A DNA stretch of 64,000 nucleotides from Pedobacter soli (GCF_900101435.1 NZ_FMZH01000002.1:1-64000), one strand, 5' to 3'; positions 1 to 9,217 are shown, counted from the first letter of the stretch. Program-made: numbers and translations. The notes: generated from the sequence alone by a model not told the origin.

Positions 1-280
1 AGTTCGGTCCCTATCTGTTGTGGGCGTAGGAATTTTGAGTGGGGCTGACCTTAGTACGAGAGGACCGGGTTGGACTAGCCTCTAGTGAATCTGTTGTTCC
101 GCCAGGGGCATTGCAGAGTAGCTACGCTGGGAATAGATAAGCGCTGAAAGCATCTAAGTGCGAAACTAGCCACGAGATGAGAATTCCATATAGGACCGTA
201 GCAGACTACTACGTTGATAGGCTACAGATGTAAAGCTGGCGACAGCACAGTCGAGTAGTACTAATCATCCGAAGCTTTCA
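1..280 (+). rRNA. 23S ribosomal RNA, 3' end (partial)
   Basis: The window opens inside the 3' part of a 23S rRNA. The sarcin-ricin loop core AGTACGAGAGGACC is at 53-66, followed by the conserved domain VI helices. The 5' part lies outside the window. The exact 3' end is estimated from the drop in conservation just before 290. Confidence 0.95.
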
Positions 281-419
281 AAGCAAACAGACTGTTGTTT
301 GTTCTTCAAACTAACTTCTTTCAATAATATGTCATTTAAGCTAAAAGCGTAAAGACAAAAGACTAAAGCGAAATACAAATAGCTTTAAGCTTTTACCTTT
401 GGTCTTAAATAAAAATATT

Positions 420-529
<110 letters not shown>

Positions 530-540
530 TCTTAAAGAAA

Positions 541-570
541 CCCTTCAGCAAAAGCTGAGGGGTTTTCTTG
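541..570 (+). terminator. Rho-independent terminator of the rrn operon
   Basis: CCCTTCAGC (541-549) pairs with GCTGAGGGG (554-562) across an AAAA loop, with one G-U pair, and is followed by TTTTCTTGTTT. It lies 11 bases after the 5S rRNA. Confidence 0.9.
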
Positions 571-588
571 TTTACAGGCTTTTTTTAA

Positions 589-648
589 GCTTAAAGACTA
601 AAGCAGAAAGCGGGATACAAAGCTTTAGTCTTTTATCTTTTAAGCTTT
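589..648. repeat. Imperfect inverted repeat (AAAGACTAAAGC type)
   Basis: A left arm containing AAAGACTAAAGC and a right arm containing GCTTTAGTCTTTTATC fold on each other. A related arrangement sits between the 23S and 5S genes at about 337-410, and a partial arm at about 920-940. These look like a small interspersed repeat family around this rrn operon. No coding content is seen. Confidence 0.55.
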
Positions 649-652
649 TTTT

Positions 653-740
653 AACCATTAAGGAGTTAAGGTAATTAAGGTTTGCTTGGACAAAAGCATA
701 AAGGTCTTTTCTTAATGGCCTTAATCTCTTAATGATAAAA
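653..740. repeat. Direct repeat copy A, itself an imperfect palindrome
   Basis: The block starts AACCATTAAGGAGTTAAGG and ends CTTAATCTCTTAATGATAAAA. Its two halves are imperfectly complementary. A second copy is at 943-1029, with the same starts and ends but a diverged middle. Confidence 0.65.
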
Positions 741-771
741 TGAAACGGTGGGCTTTATCCACAGGCTTTAC

Positions 772-870
772 GCTAATAGCCCTGATGGCAGTGGAAATCC
801 CTTTTGGCTGGAACAGACACCACAAAGCTTGCATAAGCCCTCCAAAAGGATTGTAACGGACAGCAGGACG
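772..870 (+). repeat. Interspersed Bacteroidota repeat, possible structured RNA
   Basis: The order is AGCCCTGATGG (778-788), a stem CCTTTTGG (800-807)/CCAAAAGG (842-849), then GTAACGGACAGCAGGAC (853-869). From memory, this arrangement (AGCCC...GATGG, variable A/T-rich stem, then GCGGAnAGCAGGAC) recurs many times in Pedobacter and Flavobacterium intergenic DNA and may correspond to the Flavo-1 RNA family, which I cannot confirm here. A weak 86-codon frame across it on the minus strand is not treated as a gene. Confidence 0.5.
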
Positions 871-942
871 GAACCCTGATTCCCTGCACTGGCTTTGCGC
901 TTCAAAAAATAACTGCATTAGTCTTTCACCTTTAAGCTTTAA

Positions 943-1029
943 AACCATTAAGGAATTAAGGTAATTAAGGTTACTTTGCACTAAACCAATATGTTTTTTC
1001 TTAACGCCCTTAATCCCTTAATGATAAAA
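943..1029. repeat. Direct repeat copy B, itself an imperfect palindrome
   Basis: AACCATTAAGGAATTAAGG to CTTAATGATAAAA repeats the block at 653-740. The arms are better conserved than the centre, which suggests that pairing is being kept. The rest of 571-1087 holds no other recognisable gene. Confidence 0.65.
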
Positions 1030-1087
1030 GGAAAGAGCATGAATGCTGGCCTTGGCTTTGTGCTACTGAAGTAGAAATAACGATGAA

Positions 1088-2143
1088 TTAAGCTTTCGCT
1101 TCCTCTTTAACGGCCAATTGGCCACATGCTGCATCGATATCTTTACCTCTGCTCCGGCGGATGTTGGTATTGATTCCCTGGCTTTTTAAGTAGTTTGAAA
1201 AGGCATCGATCTTATCGCCTTCGGCATTGGTAAATGCGGCAAAAGAAATCGGGTTGTACTCAATCAGGTTAACTTTACAAGGGATGTGTTTACAGAACTT
1301 AGCCAAGTCCATGGCATCAGCAATTTCGTCGTTAAAATGATTAAAAACAATATACTCGTAAGTAACCGGGTTTTTGGTTTTGGCAAAATAGTATTTCAAG
1401 GCCTCTGCAAGCGATTTTAGTGAGTTAGCCTCATTGATCGGCATAATTTCGTTACGCTTCTCATCGTTAGCGGCGTGTAATGATAGTGCCAGGTTAAATT
1501 TAGCGCCATCATCGCCCAGTTTCTTAATCATTTTAGCAATACCCGCTGTAGAAACGGTAATGCGCTTATAGCTCATATTTAAGCCATCTGGTGCAGTTAT
1601 GCGCTCAATGGATTTTAATACGTTAGCATAGTTTAAAAGCGGTTCGCCCATACCCATATATACGATATTGGTAAGCGGATGGTTATAGTTGTCCTTTGCC
1701 TGCTTATCAATCAATACCACCTGATCGTAAATTTCGTCTGCGTTTAAGTTGCGCTTACGGTCCATATAGCCGGTTGCACAAAATTTACAGGTTAAACTGC
1801 ATCCTACTTGTGAACTAACGCAGGCTGTCATCCGGTCGTCTAAAGGGATTAAAACACCTTCTACAATGTTGCCATCGGTAAGCTTAAAGGTATTTTTAAT
1901 GGTTTGATCGTTGCTAAACTGAGAGTTGTTAACCTGAACAGCATTAATAGTAAAAGTATCGTCTAAAGCTTTTCTTAGGTCTTTAGAAAGATTGCTCATT
2001 TGCTCGAAATTCGTTGCCGATTTTTCCCATAGCCATTGATAAATCTGTTTAGCCCTGAATGCAGGCTGTTTCATTGCAGTAAGATGTTGTTGCAATTGTG
2101 GCAGATCTAACGCACGGATATCGGTTTTTTTTGCTGTTACCAT
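1088..2143 (-). CDS. rlmN: Dual-specificity 23S rRNA/tRNA adenine-C2 methyltransferase RlmN
   Basis: This is a radical-SAM enzyme that methylates C2 of A2503 in 23S rRNA and A37 in some tRNAs. The radical-SAM cluster motif C-x3-C-x2-C lies at residues 115-122 (GCSLTCKFC), followed by the glycine-rich MGMGEPL SAM-binding segment and a C-terminal AACGQL that supplies the methyl-carrier cysteine. The protein is 351 aa, normal for the family. I start it at the ATG (MVTAKK); a TTG nine bases upstream in frame is less likely. It stands alone, convergent with nothing nearby. It differs from Cfr, for which I see no specific signature. Confidence 0.95.
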   Translation of the reverse strand: MVTAKKTDIRALDLPQLQQHLTAMKQPAFRAKQIYQWLWEKSATNFEQMSNLSKDLRKALDDTFTINAVQVNNSQFSNDQTIKNTFKLTDGNIVEGVLIPLDDRMTACVSSQVGCSLTCKFCATGYMDRKRNLNADEIYDQVVLIDKQAKDNYNHPLTNIVYMGMGEPLLNYANVLKSIERITAPDGLNMSYKRITVSTAGIAKMIKKLGDDGAKFNLALSLHAANDEKRNEIMPINEANSLKSLAEALKYYFAKTKNPVTYEYIVFNHFNDEIADAMDLAKFCKHIPCKVNLIEYNPISFAAFTNAEGDKIDAFSNYLKSQGINTNIRRSRGKDIDAACGQLAVKEEAKA

Positions 2144-2221
2144 TTGCTGCAAAGGTACTTAAAAAAGCTGGAAGGTAGAAGTGTTGTACCTGCAACAGCC
2201 TATAAATGAACAAATTTTACA

Positions 2222-2629
2222 TTAATACGCGGCAAGAAACAATTCTGATAAGGCCAGATAAGCACATAAAGGAACATAATACTTTTGATCGTATCTGGCA
2301 AATACTGTGTGGTTTATCTTCCTGAAAATACCTACATACCGAAAATCACCAATGGTTCTGATTAGAAAAATAGCCGCAATGCCATATCGCAGGTAATGAG
2401 GTACATCGATTTCAAAATGAAAGTTATGTGCAAAAGTAATGGCAGCAAAAGCAAGCAAACCCAGGGCTACGAGGAATGTTCCGGCTTTGCCGGGATTAAA
2501 AACAAGCTGATGCTCTGCTGTAGTTGGTAAAGCGGCATCGATGCCCCATTTACCTCCTGACATCCAGTAAAAGTGAACACCTGCCAGAAAGAGAAAGATA
2601 GTGGTATTGAGGTAAATGATGCTATTCAT
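2222..2629 (-). CDS. DUF3995 family membrane protein
   Basis: A 135-aa integral membrane protein with about four hydrophobic segments. The pattern FLAGVHFYWMSGGKWG near the N-terminus followed by a mid-protein AFNPGK-like turn fits DUF3995, a family of unknown function. Its ATG overlaps the stop of the upstream rluF-like gene by one base (TAATG), so it is probably translated by coupling in the same operon. No enzymatic motif is visible. Confidence 0.8.
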   Translation of the reverse strand: MNSIIYLNTTIFLFLAGVHFYWMSGGKWGIDAALPTTAEHQLVFNPGKAGTFLVALGLLAFAAITFAHNFHFEIDVPHYLRYGIAAIFLIRTIGDFRYVGIFRKINHTVFARYDQKYYVPLCAYLALSELFLAAY

Positions 2630-3588
2630 TAGCGTCCGCGTTTGCGTGAATGTGACTTGTCCGTTGATTTGGGTTTTGAAGACCGGGTATTTCTGTTACC
2701 TGAGTTACTTTTAGCAGTATTTTTTGATCCGCTTTGCGAGGAATATTTTTTACCTGCCGGTTTCGGTTTAAACTGCTTTTTAGGTTGTTCTTCGCGAAGT
2801 TCTGGAATTTCCTCCCAGGCATTTGGTTTTTTCTTTGGGGTGCTTTTAGCTTTTGGTTTGGCCTCCGAAGATGAATTTTCAATACTTTTGGTAATGCTTT
2901 TCATTTCCTCTTCGGTAAGCTCCCTGAATTCGCCTGTTGGGATGCCCTTCAGGTTAATATTCATGATCCGCGTACGTTCTAATTTGGTAACTTCATAACC
3001 AAAATACTCGCACATTCGGCGGATTTGCCTGTTTAATCCCTGAATAAGAATAATATTGAATACAAAGGTACTGACTTGCCTTACCTTACATTTGCGGGTA
3101 TTCACCCCTAAAATGGGGACACCATTGCTCATTTCGAAAATAAAATCTTCGGTAATGGGTTTATTAACCGTAACGATATATTCCTTCTCGTGCTTATTTC
3201 CGGCTCGCAAAATCTTGTTCACGATATCACCGTTATTGGTCAGGAAAATTAAACCTGATGAATCTTTGTCTAAGCGGCCAATCGGGAAAATTCTTTCGCT
3301 ATAGTTTACATAATCGACAATATTATCGCGTACACCACTTTCGGTTGTGCTGGTAATACCCACAGGTTTGTTGAAAGCCAAAAGCACAAAACTGCTTTCT
3401 TCTTTAGGCTCAATGTTGTGCCCATTAACCATCACTTTATCGCCGGCAAAAACCTGATCGCCAACTTTAGCCCTTTTTCCGTTAATAAAAACTGTTCCCT
3501 TTTCGATATAACGGTCTGCTTCGCGCCGCGAGCATAATCCGCTTTCGCTGATGAATTTATTTAAACGGGTGGCAGAGTTGTTGTTCAT
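2629..3588 (-). CDS. rluF: 23S rRNA pseudouridine synthase, RluF/RluB type
   Basis: The enzyme isomerises uridine in 23S rRNA (U2604 for RluF). An N-terminal S4 RNA-binding domain ([18 protein letters not shown], residues 8-25) is followed by the catalytic motif [10 protein letters not shown] with Asp107 as nucleophile, and the [12 protein letters not shown] segment typical of the RsuA/RluF group. The last ~85 residues are low-complexity, rich in Lys, Ser and Pro, and probably disordered RNA-binding tail. Length is 319 aa. Assignment to RluF rather than RluB/E rests on overall pattern. Confidence 0.88.
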   Translation of the reverse strand: MNNNSATRLNKFISESGLCSRREADRYIEKGTVFINGKRAKVGDQVFAGDKVMVNGHNIEPKEESSFVLLAFNKPVGITSTTESGVRDNIVDYVNYSERIFPIGRLDKDSSGLIFLTNNGDIVNKILRAGNKHEKEYIVTVNKPITEDFIFEMSNGVPILGVNTRKCKVRQVSTFVFNIILIQGLNRQIRRMCEYFGYEVTKLERTRIMNINLKGIPTGEFRELTEEEMKSITKSIENSSSEAKPKAKSTPKKKPNAWEEIPELREEQPKKQFKPKPAGKKYSSQSGSKNTAKSNSGNRNTRSSKPKSTDKSHSRKRGR

Positions 3589-3615
3589 GCTGCAATTTTA
3601 CGCAAATAAATTGTG

Positions 3616-4137
3616 TTATTCATTGGATAGGCTGGCAACAAATTGCTTAAGAGTTGCTTCAATGGCCGATAAAGTTGCTAAATCGGTGATACTGGCTTCG
3701 GGAGTGATTTTAGCTTTGGCGAAAGGCACCAGTAAAGGAAAAACTTTAGCCTCAATAACAGTTAATACATCGATGAGCGATTGATAGGCTTTTTCACCTT
3801 GCGAGGAGGCCACAATAGCCAAGACAGGTTTTTTGGAAAATGAAGCCGAGCTTACTGTCCAGTCTAATACATTTTTTAAACTGCCTGGCAAGCCCATGGC
3901 ATACTCAGGGGTACAAATTAAAATTCCGTCGGCTAAGTTGATATTTTTCCGGAGCTGCAAAACAGATTGAGGTGCATCATCAGTATCCAAATCAGGGGTA
4001 AAATGTGGAAGATCTGCTATAGAGCTGAGCGTAACTACTTCGTATCCTGTTCCGAGAAGTTTAGTAATGGCTGCAATATAAAGCAGGTTGGTAGATGATG
4101 CTTTTGTACTACCGCAAATGGCAAAAATTTTCTTCAT
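3616..4137 (-). CDS. NADPH-dependent FMN reductase family protein
   Basis: A 173-aa flavodoxin-like flavoprotein. The N-terminal AICGSTKASSTN is the phosphate-binding loop for FMN, and TPEYAMGLPGSLKNVLDW is the conserved (T/S)PEY...PG.LKN.LDW segment of the NAD(P)H-dependent FMN/quinone reductases. The start is set at MKKIFAICG, because the family begins with this strand; eleven upstream in-frame residues are unlikely. The substrate (quinone, azo dye or chromate) cannot be told from sequence. Confidence 0.87.
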   Translation of the reverse strand: MKKIFAICGSTKASSTNLLYIAAITKLLGTGYEVVTLSSIADLPHFTPDLDTDDAPQSVLQLRKNINLADGILICTPEYAMGLPGSLKNVLDWTVSSASFSKKPVLAIVASSQGEKAYQSLIDVLTVIEAKVFPLLVPFAKAKITPEASITDLATLSAIEATLKQFVASLSNE

Positions 4138-4262
4138 GGCTAAAATTAGCAAAGCAGAAATGTAATACAAATATGGACAGGTAATACAACCGTCATTTCA
4201 AAAGAACAGAGAAATGCACCAAATCTGTTGCTAGTGAAATGACGGTTATACGAGAGAGTTAC

Positions 4263-4760
4263 TTAAAAGTTCTGATCATCGGCACTCGGGCCATAGCTGC
4301 CAGGTACTGGGATGTTTAATAACCTGAAATAAACGCCCAATTGAGCACGGTGGTGTGCAGTTTGACTAAACGAATGGCGAATGGTTTCGTATTTGGTGTA
4401 ATCTGCCAGAATCTGATCACCGTTTCTCAGTATCCATTTTTCGCTTAACAATTCTTCATTTGCTTTCTCCAGTTCTGCTTTTCCACCAGCATAGCTTTCT
4501 TCCAATAGTTTCAGTAAATCATCGGTAGTTTCGATGTGCTTTTCCTCGTATGGTGCAGCTGCGAAATCAAGTCCATCGGTGGTAAGGGCGAGGGAAACCC
4601 AGCTTGGTAGTTCGGCAATATGGCTGGCCAAAGATTTCATTTTCATGCTTTTTTCGTGCGGAGCCCAATCAAATTTATCAACTGGTACCAGGGCCAGAAA
4701 TTTTTTAGTGGTGTTAAATTCTGCCGCTAACTCTTTCAATAATGCTTTAATAATATCCAT
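4263..4760 (-). CDS. DinB superfamily protein
   Basis: A four-helix-bundle protein of the DinB/YfiT metal-binding superfamily. His in LASHIAELP and the pair in SQTAHHRAQL are at the usual metal-ligand positions. The start at MDIIKALLKEL matches how these proteins begin; an upstream ATG at 4823 would add 21 residues and has an equally plausible leader, so the start is not certain. Function is unknown; relatives include thiol-dependent transferases. Confidence 0.82.
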   Translation of the reverse strand: MDIIKALLKELAAEFNTTKKFLALVPVDKFDWAPHEKSMKMKSLASHIAELPSWVSLALTTDGLDFAAAPYEEKHIETTDDLLKLLEESYAGGKAELEKANEELLSEKWILRNGDQILADYTKYETIRHSFSQTAHHRAQLGVYFRLLNIPVPGSYGPSADDQNF

Positions 4761-4895
4761 ATTTTTTTGTTTTGTTTTTTCTGCTGTGTGTAAGTCCATC
4801 AGTAATAAATCGGCGATGCTCATGATTTTGATGTTTGTTTAAACAAAGAAAATGTGGCCGACTGACAACCCTATGGCAGTGTAAAAAAAATATTT

Positions 4896-5585
4896 TTAAT
4901 AATTTACCGGCAACAGGTGCATATAATCATTTAAAGGCATATGAGTTGCTTTTCTGAAAGAAATTCCCAGGTTTTTGATGCAGATAATCCGGGTGAGGTT
5001 AAAGTCGCGGTACTCATTCCGGTAATGGCACCAGGCAATTAAATGCCAGCTGAAAGCATAAAAAATTAAACCAATGGGTTCTACCTCTCGCTTGCTTACT
5101 TCCTCCTTGTTATTCTTGTAATCGAGGGCAATAATGTGTTTCTCAGCAATGGCTTGTTGAATGAGCGATAAGTACTCGAAATTAAAGTTAAGTCTTTCGG
5201 GGATCTGCAGCTTAATGTGCTGGTTCATGGTTTCGAGCTTTTCTTTCTGATTGCTTTTGAGCACCGATTTAACTTTGGTAAGTGCAGTAGAATAATGCGC
5301 ACGGATGGAATGATCGGCAAAGCCATTTACCAGACTCTCTACCAGAAGCAACGCATTGGCTTCTTCCATGTTAAAAGAAACAGGAGGCAGAAAATAGCCC
5401 TGTACCAAATAATAGCCTTTGTGCTGCTCGAAACTTACCGGAATACCCTGTTCGCCGAGGGCTTTAATATCTCGGTAAACCGTGCGGATACTCATATCAA
5501 AGCGTTCAGCAATTTTTTCAGCAGTAATATATTTTTTAGACTGAAGGAGTGTTAATATGCCGAAAAGGCGATCGATACGGTTCAT
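4896..5585 (-). CDS. YafY-family transcriptional regulator (HTH + WYL domain)
   Basis: The 229-aa protein starts with a winged HTH (residues 2-60, MNRIDRLFGILTLL...RTVYRDIKAL) and ends with a WYL-type ligand-sensing domain (around 140-225, EPIGLIFYAFSWHLIAWCHYR), in which the signature WYL is WHL. Such proteins act as ligand-responsive repressors or activators. It is upstream of the DinB gene on the same strand, a common pairing, and divergent from the hybrid kinase gene. Confidence 0.88.
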   Translation of the reverse strand: MNRIDRLFGILTLLQSKKYITAEKIAERFDMSIRTVYRDIKALGEQGIPVSFEQHKGYYLVQGYFLPPVSFNMEEANALLLVESLVNGFADHSIRAHYSTALTKVKSVLKSNQKEKLETMNQHIKLQIPERLNFNFEYLSLIQQAIAEKHIIALDYKNNKEEVSKREVEPIGLIFYAFSWHLIAWCHYRNEYRDFNLTRIICIKNLGISFRKATHMPLNDYMHLLPVNY

Positions 5586-5725
5586 GTTTTTGTTTGATTA
5601 GGCGATTTATAAAATTAAAGTTTTTTGAGCAGATTTTCTTGTGGTACGTTATTTGTAAACAATAAAAAGATATCAATTTACCTCTTAAACCGTTATATAG
5701 GTGTTGGGGATATAATCTGAATTAG

Positions 5726-8203
5726 ATGGCGGCCGTTATTCAAAAACGTTTTTTCCGGGCAGTAAAAAGTAAAGTAATTATAGGTTTCTTATTGGCCTGT
5801 TTTGCCTTGTTGATGGCATGGGGCATTAGTAAATTTGCCTTTACCCGTATGTTGGATACGGTAGAAGAAATTTCGGCACCCAACGACCGCCTGCGGATTG
5901 TGAATGATCTTTCGCATAAAATTGCAAGGCTCGATCAGCTGCAGCGCGATGAGGCATTTAATAAGCAAGGCAATTATAGTTTTTTAAAAGAATCGCGTAA
6001 ATTAAGATCAAGCCTGGATACCCTTCGGAAATTATACCGTGGCGATTCGGCCCAGCTGGTGAGAATAAAATCGATTAAAAACCTGCTCTCTGATCGCGAT
6101 AAGCAATTTATAAATTACCTGAAAGTGCGCGAAACGCTGGTAAATACCAAGTCGTTTTCGGAAGAAGTGAAGAAGCTAAACGAGTTGGTTGCTACGCGTA
6201 CCAGGCAAACGGATAGTGCAATACTGACAACCGAAACCACCACTTCTACCACTACCGTTGCTCCCGAAGAAGATAAGAAATCACGTAATTTTTTTGCCAA
6301 ACTTTTCGGGAAGAAAAAATCAGAAGCCTATAAGATTATTAACGAAGAATTTAAAGTTAAACGTGATACCTTAAATGCTAAGGCTGAGGATAGCATTATG
6401 AAAAGCATGACCGGTTCGTTAAAAAATATCGAACAGGAACAGCGACAGAAAAGCCAGAAGTTTTTAAAACGAGAGGCTGACTTGTCCAATGCCAGTAACG
6501 CATTAACCGCACAAATGCTACAGATTTTACGCGAAGTAGAAGGCGAAGCGGTAGCGCAGGTTGATTTAAATGGTATACAGGCAAAAGAAGTGGTGAACGA
6601 TGGGATTACGCAAATTACCATCATTATCCTTGCATTTTTTCTGCTTACTGTTATTTTGCTCTATTTAATTCTGGCCGATATTACCCGGAGCAATAAATAC
6701 CGTAGAGCATTGGAGCAGGCCAAAGATGAGGCCGAATACCACGGAAAAGCGAAGCAACGCTTCCTTTCGAATATGAGCCATGAGATCAGAACGCCCCTCC
6801 AATCTATACTGGGTTATGCCGAACTCATTACCCAGCAGGATGTTCCGAAGAAAAAGGATATCGATGCGATTTATCAATCATCCATCCATTTGCTGCAGAT
6901 CGTTAACGAAGTATTGGACTATAACCGCATCATTTCAGGCGAATTCCGTTTCAATCATCAGGTGTTCGATATTAAAAAAGTTTTAGACGAAGTGGTTTCA
7001 GTTATGCGCCCGTTGGCCGAGCAGAAATCCTTGCAATTAAATGTCGATTTAGGTCTCGATCATCTCGAATCGGTTAAGGGCGATGCTTTCAGGTTGAAAC
7101 AGATTTTATTTAACCTATTGGGTAATGCGGTAAAATTTACGCTTAAAGGCGAAATTAAATTAGGGGTTTCTTATAAAAAACAAGGCAACGATCTGCATTT
7201 CCATTTTATCATAAAGGATACAGGTATTGGTTTTGAAGAAAAAGACCGGGCTAAAATTTTTAATGAGTTTGAGCAGATTGAATCGCCAGAAAAATACATC
7301 ATCAACCAGGCAGGTACAGGTTTGGGTTTACCTATTGTTAAATCGTTAATTGAAACCCAGGGCGGACGGATTTATGTAAAGAGCAAACCGGGTGCAGGTA
7401 CTACGTTTAACATTTACCTTAAGTACGAATATACAGAAGAGCGGGTGCAAAATGAGCTCGATTTGGAACATTACGCGATAGTAAATCCCGGAACAGTATG
7501 GGTAATTGATGATGATAAACTGATTTTGGATCTTTGCGAAATAATTTTCGAAAAGAACAATATTACTTTCAGGAGTTTTAACCAGATAGCCGATATTTTG
7601 CAGGCTACACCCGAAAATGATTTAAGATATGTATTAATGGATATGCGCATGCCTGAAATGACGGGTTTTGAGCTTTGCCATTTGCTGAAGAAAAAACTAC
7701 CCGAATCAGTTAAATTTTACGCCATAACCGCGCAGGTTTTACCCGAAGAACGTGAAATGGTTTTAAGCGAGGGTTTTGACGGATTGATTATGAAACCTTT
7801 CAGAGCAGCAGATATTTTATCCATTTTTGAGAAAACAGCGATTTTAGCCGAGCAACCAGAGTTCGATTTCTCCACAATAGAAAAAATGACTTTTGGCGAT
7901 CAGCAGATGCTGGAAAAAATACTGAACCGGTTTAAGCAAGATTCTATTGATGATGCAGCCGAGTTAAAGCTTCACCTGCAAAAAAATGATCAGGATAACA
8001 GCAGGTTGATTGTGCATCGCCTTGCAGGCCGAACCGGACAATTGGGTGCTAAAACCCTGGCTAATGCACTCAGACTCCTGGAAATTGATATTTCCAAAAA
8101 CGGGTTAACGGATGTTGTTAAGTCTGATGTTTCCCTGCAAATTAAAAAGCTGGAAGGCTTAATTGCGGTGATGGAAGAAATGAATTATTCGGGGTCGATG
8201 TAA
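5726..8203 (+). CDS. Hybrid sensor histidine kinase/response regulator with Hpt domain
   Basis: An 825-aa membrane kinase. TM1 is near residues 15-38; a mostly helical periplasmic sensor region with a Ser/Thr-rich and basic stretch follows; TM2 is near 295-318. HisKA (NMSHEIRTPLQ) places the phosphorylated His near 352, HATPase_c has GTGLGLPIV near 530, the receiver begins VWVIDDD near 590 with acceptor Asp in LMDMRMPE near 638, and a C-terminal Hpt module (HRLAGRTGQLGA) has its His near 764. This is a complete phosphorelay in one chain, ending in an Hpt that needs a separate regulator. The NtrC-type regulator at 11378 is the nearest candidate; the pairing is inferred. Confidence 0.92.
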   Translation: MAAVIQKRFFRAVKSKVIIGFLLACFALLMAWGISKFAFTRMLDTVEEISAPNDRLRIVNDLSHKIARLDQLQRDEAFNKQGNYSFLKESRKLRSSLDTLRKLYRGDSAQLVRIKSIKNLLSDRDKQFINYLKVRETLVNTKSFSEEVKKLNELVATRTRQTDSAILTTETTTSTTTVAPEEDKKSRNFFAKLFGKKKSEAYKIINEEFKVKRDTLNAKAEDSIMKSMTGSLKNIEQEQRQKSQKFLKREADLSNASNALTAQMLQILREVEGEAVAQVDLNGIQAKEVVNDGITQITIIILAFFLLTVILLYLILADITRSNKYRRALEQAKDEAEYHGKAKQRFLSNMSHEIRTPLQSILGYAELITQQDVPKKKDIDAIYQSSIHLLQIVNEVLDYNRIISGEFRFNHQVFDIKKVLDEVVSVMRPLAEQKSLQLNVDLGLDHLESVKGDAFRLKQILFNLLGNAVKFTLKGEIKLGVSYKKQGNDLHFHFIIKDTGIGFEEKDRAKIFNEFEQIESPEKYIINQAGTGLGLPIVKSLIETQGGRIYVKSKPGAGTTFNIYLKYEYTEERVQNELDLEHYAIVNPGTVWVIDDDKLILDLCEIIFEKNNITFRSFNQIADILQATPENDLRYVLMDMRMPEMTGFELCHLLKKKLPESVKFYAITAQVLPEEREMVLSEGFDGLIMKPFRAADILSIFEKTAILAEQPEFDFSTIEKMTFGDQQMLEKILNRFKQDSIDDAAELKLHLQKNDQDNSRLIVHRLAGRTGQLGAKTLANALRLLEIDISKNGLTDVVKSDVSLQIKKLEGLIAVMEEMNYSGSM

Positions 8204-8281
8204 GATGCTAAAATAGGGTTGAATTGGAAAATTAAAACGGAATAACTTTCAATAAAACTTTATGGCGAAATATTTTAGAAC

Positions 8282-8530
8282 TTACTTGAAATTTTCAAGT
8301 TGGCTAAAATCAAGTAGATCGTTCACCGTTATATCTAGTGCCTTTGCAATCAGTACAAGGTTGTAAGCTGTAGGGTTCGCTCCCTGTATTTCATAATTAT
8401 TAACAATTTGTTTGTCCTTAAAACCTATCCTTAAAGCTAAGGAGGCTTGGGTTAAACCTAATTCCACTCTTCTTTGTTTTATACGCTTTGCCAAAGAAAC
8501 TTTAAAATCTTTAACATCCAAATTTTCCAT
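8282..8530 (-). CDS. Small XRE-family HTH regulator
   Basis: An 82-aa protein that is essentially one Cro/CI HTH domain (residues 12-70: RIKQRRVELGLTQASLALRIGF...YNLVLIAKALDITVNDLLDF). There is no extra sensor domain. It is convergent with the kinase gene, and its promoter region lies back to back with that of the structured RNA starting near 8615. Confidence 0.9.
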   Translation of the reverse strand: MENLDVKDFKVSLAKRIKQRRVELGLTQASLALRIGFKDKQIVNNYEIQGANPTAYNLVLIAKALDITVNDLLDFSQLENFK

Positions 8531-8575
8531 TTGGCAAACTGTTAATATAAAAAAAATAATAAGTCAATATTTATG

Positions 8576-8604
8576 TTGACTTCTTGGGTATTTTTTTATA
8601 TTTG
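8576..8604 (+). promoter_or_regulatory. Bacteroidota-type promoter for the structured RNA
   Basis: TTG at 8576-8578 and TATATTTG at 8597-8604 match the -33 TTTG and -7 TAnnTTTG elements, with an 18-base spacer. Predicted transcription start is about 8609-8615. Confidence 0.6.
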
Positions 8605-8614
8605 ATTATATAAT

Positions 8615-8850
8615 TGTGTATTAATAAGAGTCTTGTAGCTGCTTTTTCTGACCCCGCTAGTGCAAGACAGCAGATTAATACTCACGTCTATTTAAAGATG
8701 TGCTATATTAGCACGTCCGAATAGATGTGAGGCTGCTGTAAATCCATGTTAGCTTAAGGGGTCAGAACTTTTATGGCAGCCGTGGTTTGCAGCCTCACAT
8801 GTATTGCATCCATTTATGCAGGACTCGTATAACCCATACGAGTATGATTT
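8615..8850 (+). ncRNA. Long structured RNA, 6S-like (alternatively a guide/scaffold RNA)
   Basis: A rod-like fold is supported by many complementary pairs: 8628-8637/8817-8826 closing stem (10 bp with G-U), 8645-8654/8758-8767 (TTCTGACCCC/GGGGTCAGAA), 8667-8673/8733-8739, 8681-8692/8720-8731 and an apical hairpin near 8698-8717. It has its own promoter and an intrinsic terminator. The segment 8725-8736 is also a perfect 12-base complement of 8790-8801, so two exclusive folds exist. Size (~200 nt) and rod shape resemble 6S RNA, but I cannot confirm family membership. Its location 370 bp before the sigma/Cas12f-like pair makes a guide-RNA role possible. Confidence 0.6.
8823..8849 (+). terminator. 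Intrinsic terminator of the structured RNA
   Basis: ACTCGTAT (8823-8830) pairs with ATACGAGT (8836-8843) over a five-base loop, followed by ATGATTTT. The left arm shares bases with the closing stem of the RNA, so the two helices compete at its end. Confidence 0.65.
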
Positions 8851-9217
8851 TAAAATCAAACCATCTTTTCAATTGCCTCATTTCGGTGGTAATCTGTGCG
8901 CCTGAATAGTTTTAATTTGAGGAGGTAATTTCTATTGGGCGATTTTAGGCAAGTTGTTTAATAGCCCTCCCGCATTAATTTCTTTACTTTTCGATATTGA
9001 GTCGATTAGTCAATTGAAAAACGATAAAAACCATCGTAATGGTATTGTTATGCCTTTTTTGCAAGGATAGGTAGGCTGGTTTAAAAGGCTAGATCTTGAG
9101 CAACCACTAAATATTGGATACGTTCATATGTGGAGAAAGGCTCAAAAATGTACACGATCAGACCTTATAATCTGCCACGACGGAAAACACATCATATCTA
9201 AATTAAATATATTCATC
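8850..9217. other. Intergenic region upstream of the sigma/Cas12f-like pair
   Basis: No gene is supported here. The only clear structure is a short hairpin ACCAT-CGTA-ATGGT at 9030-9043. No TAnnTTTG promoter was found close to the sigma-factor start. The open frame from 9128 merely extends the sigma gene's first reading frame upstream. Confidence 0.5.

Noticed and set aside
721..981. Open frame of 86 codons on the minus strand
   Set aside because: It lies over the palindromic repeats and the interspersed stem-loop, has no domain and no ribosome site. It is best explained by the repeats.
2642..3304. Plus-strand frames of 118 and 82 codons
   Set aside because: They are antisense to the rluF-like gene and have no independent evidence.
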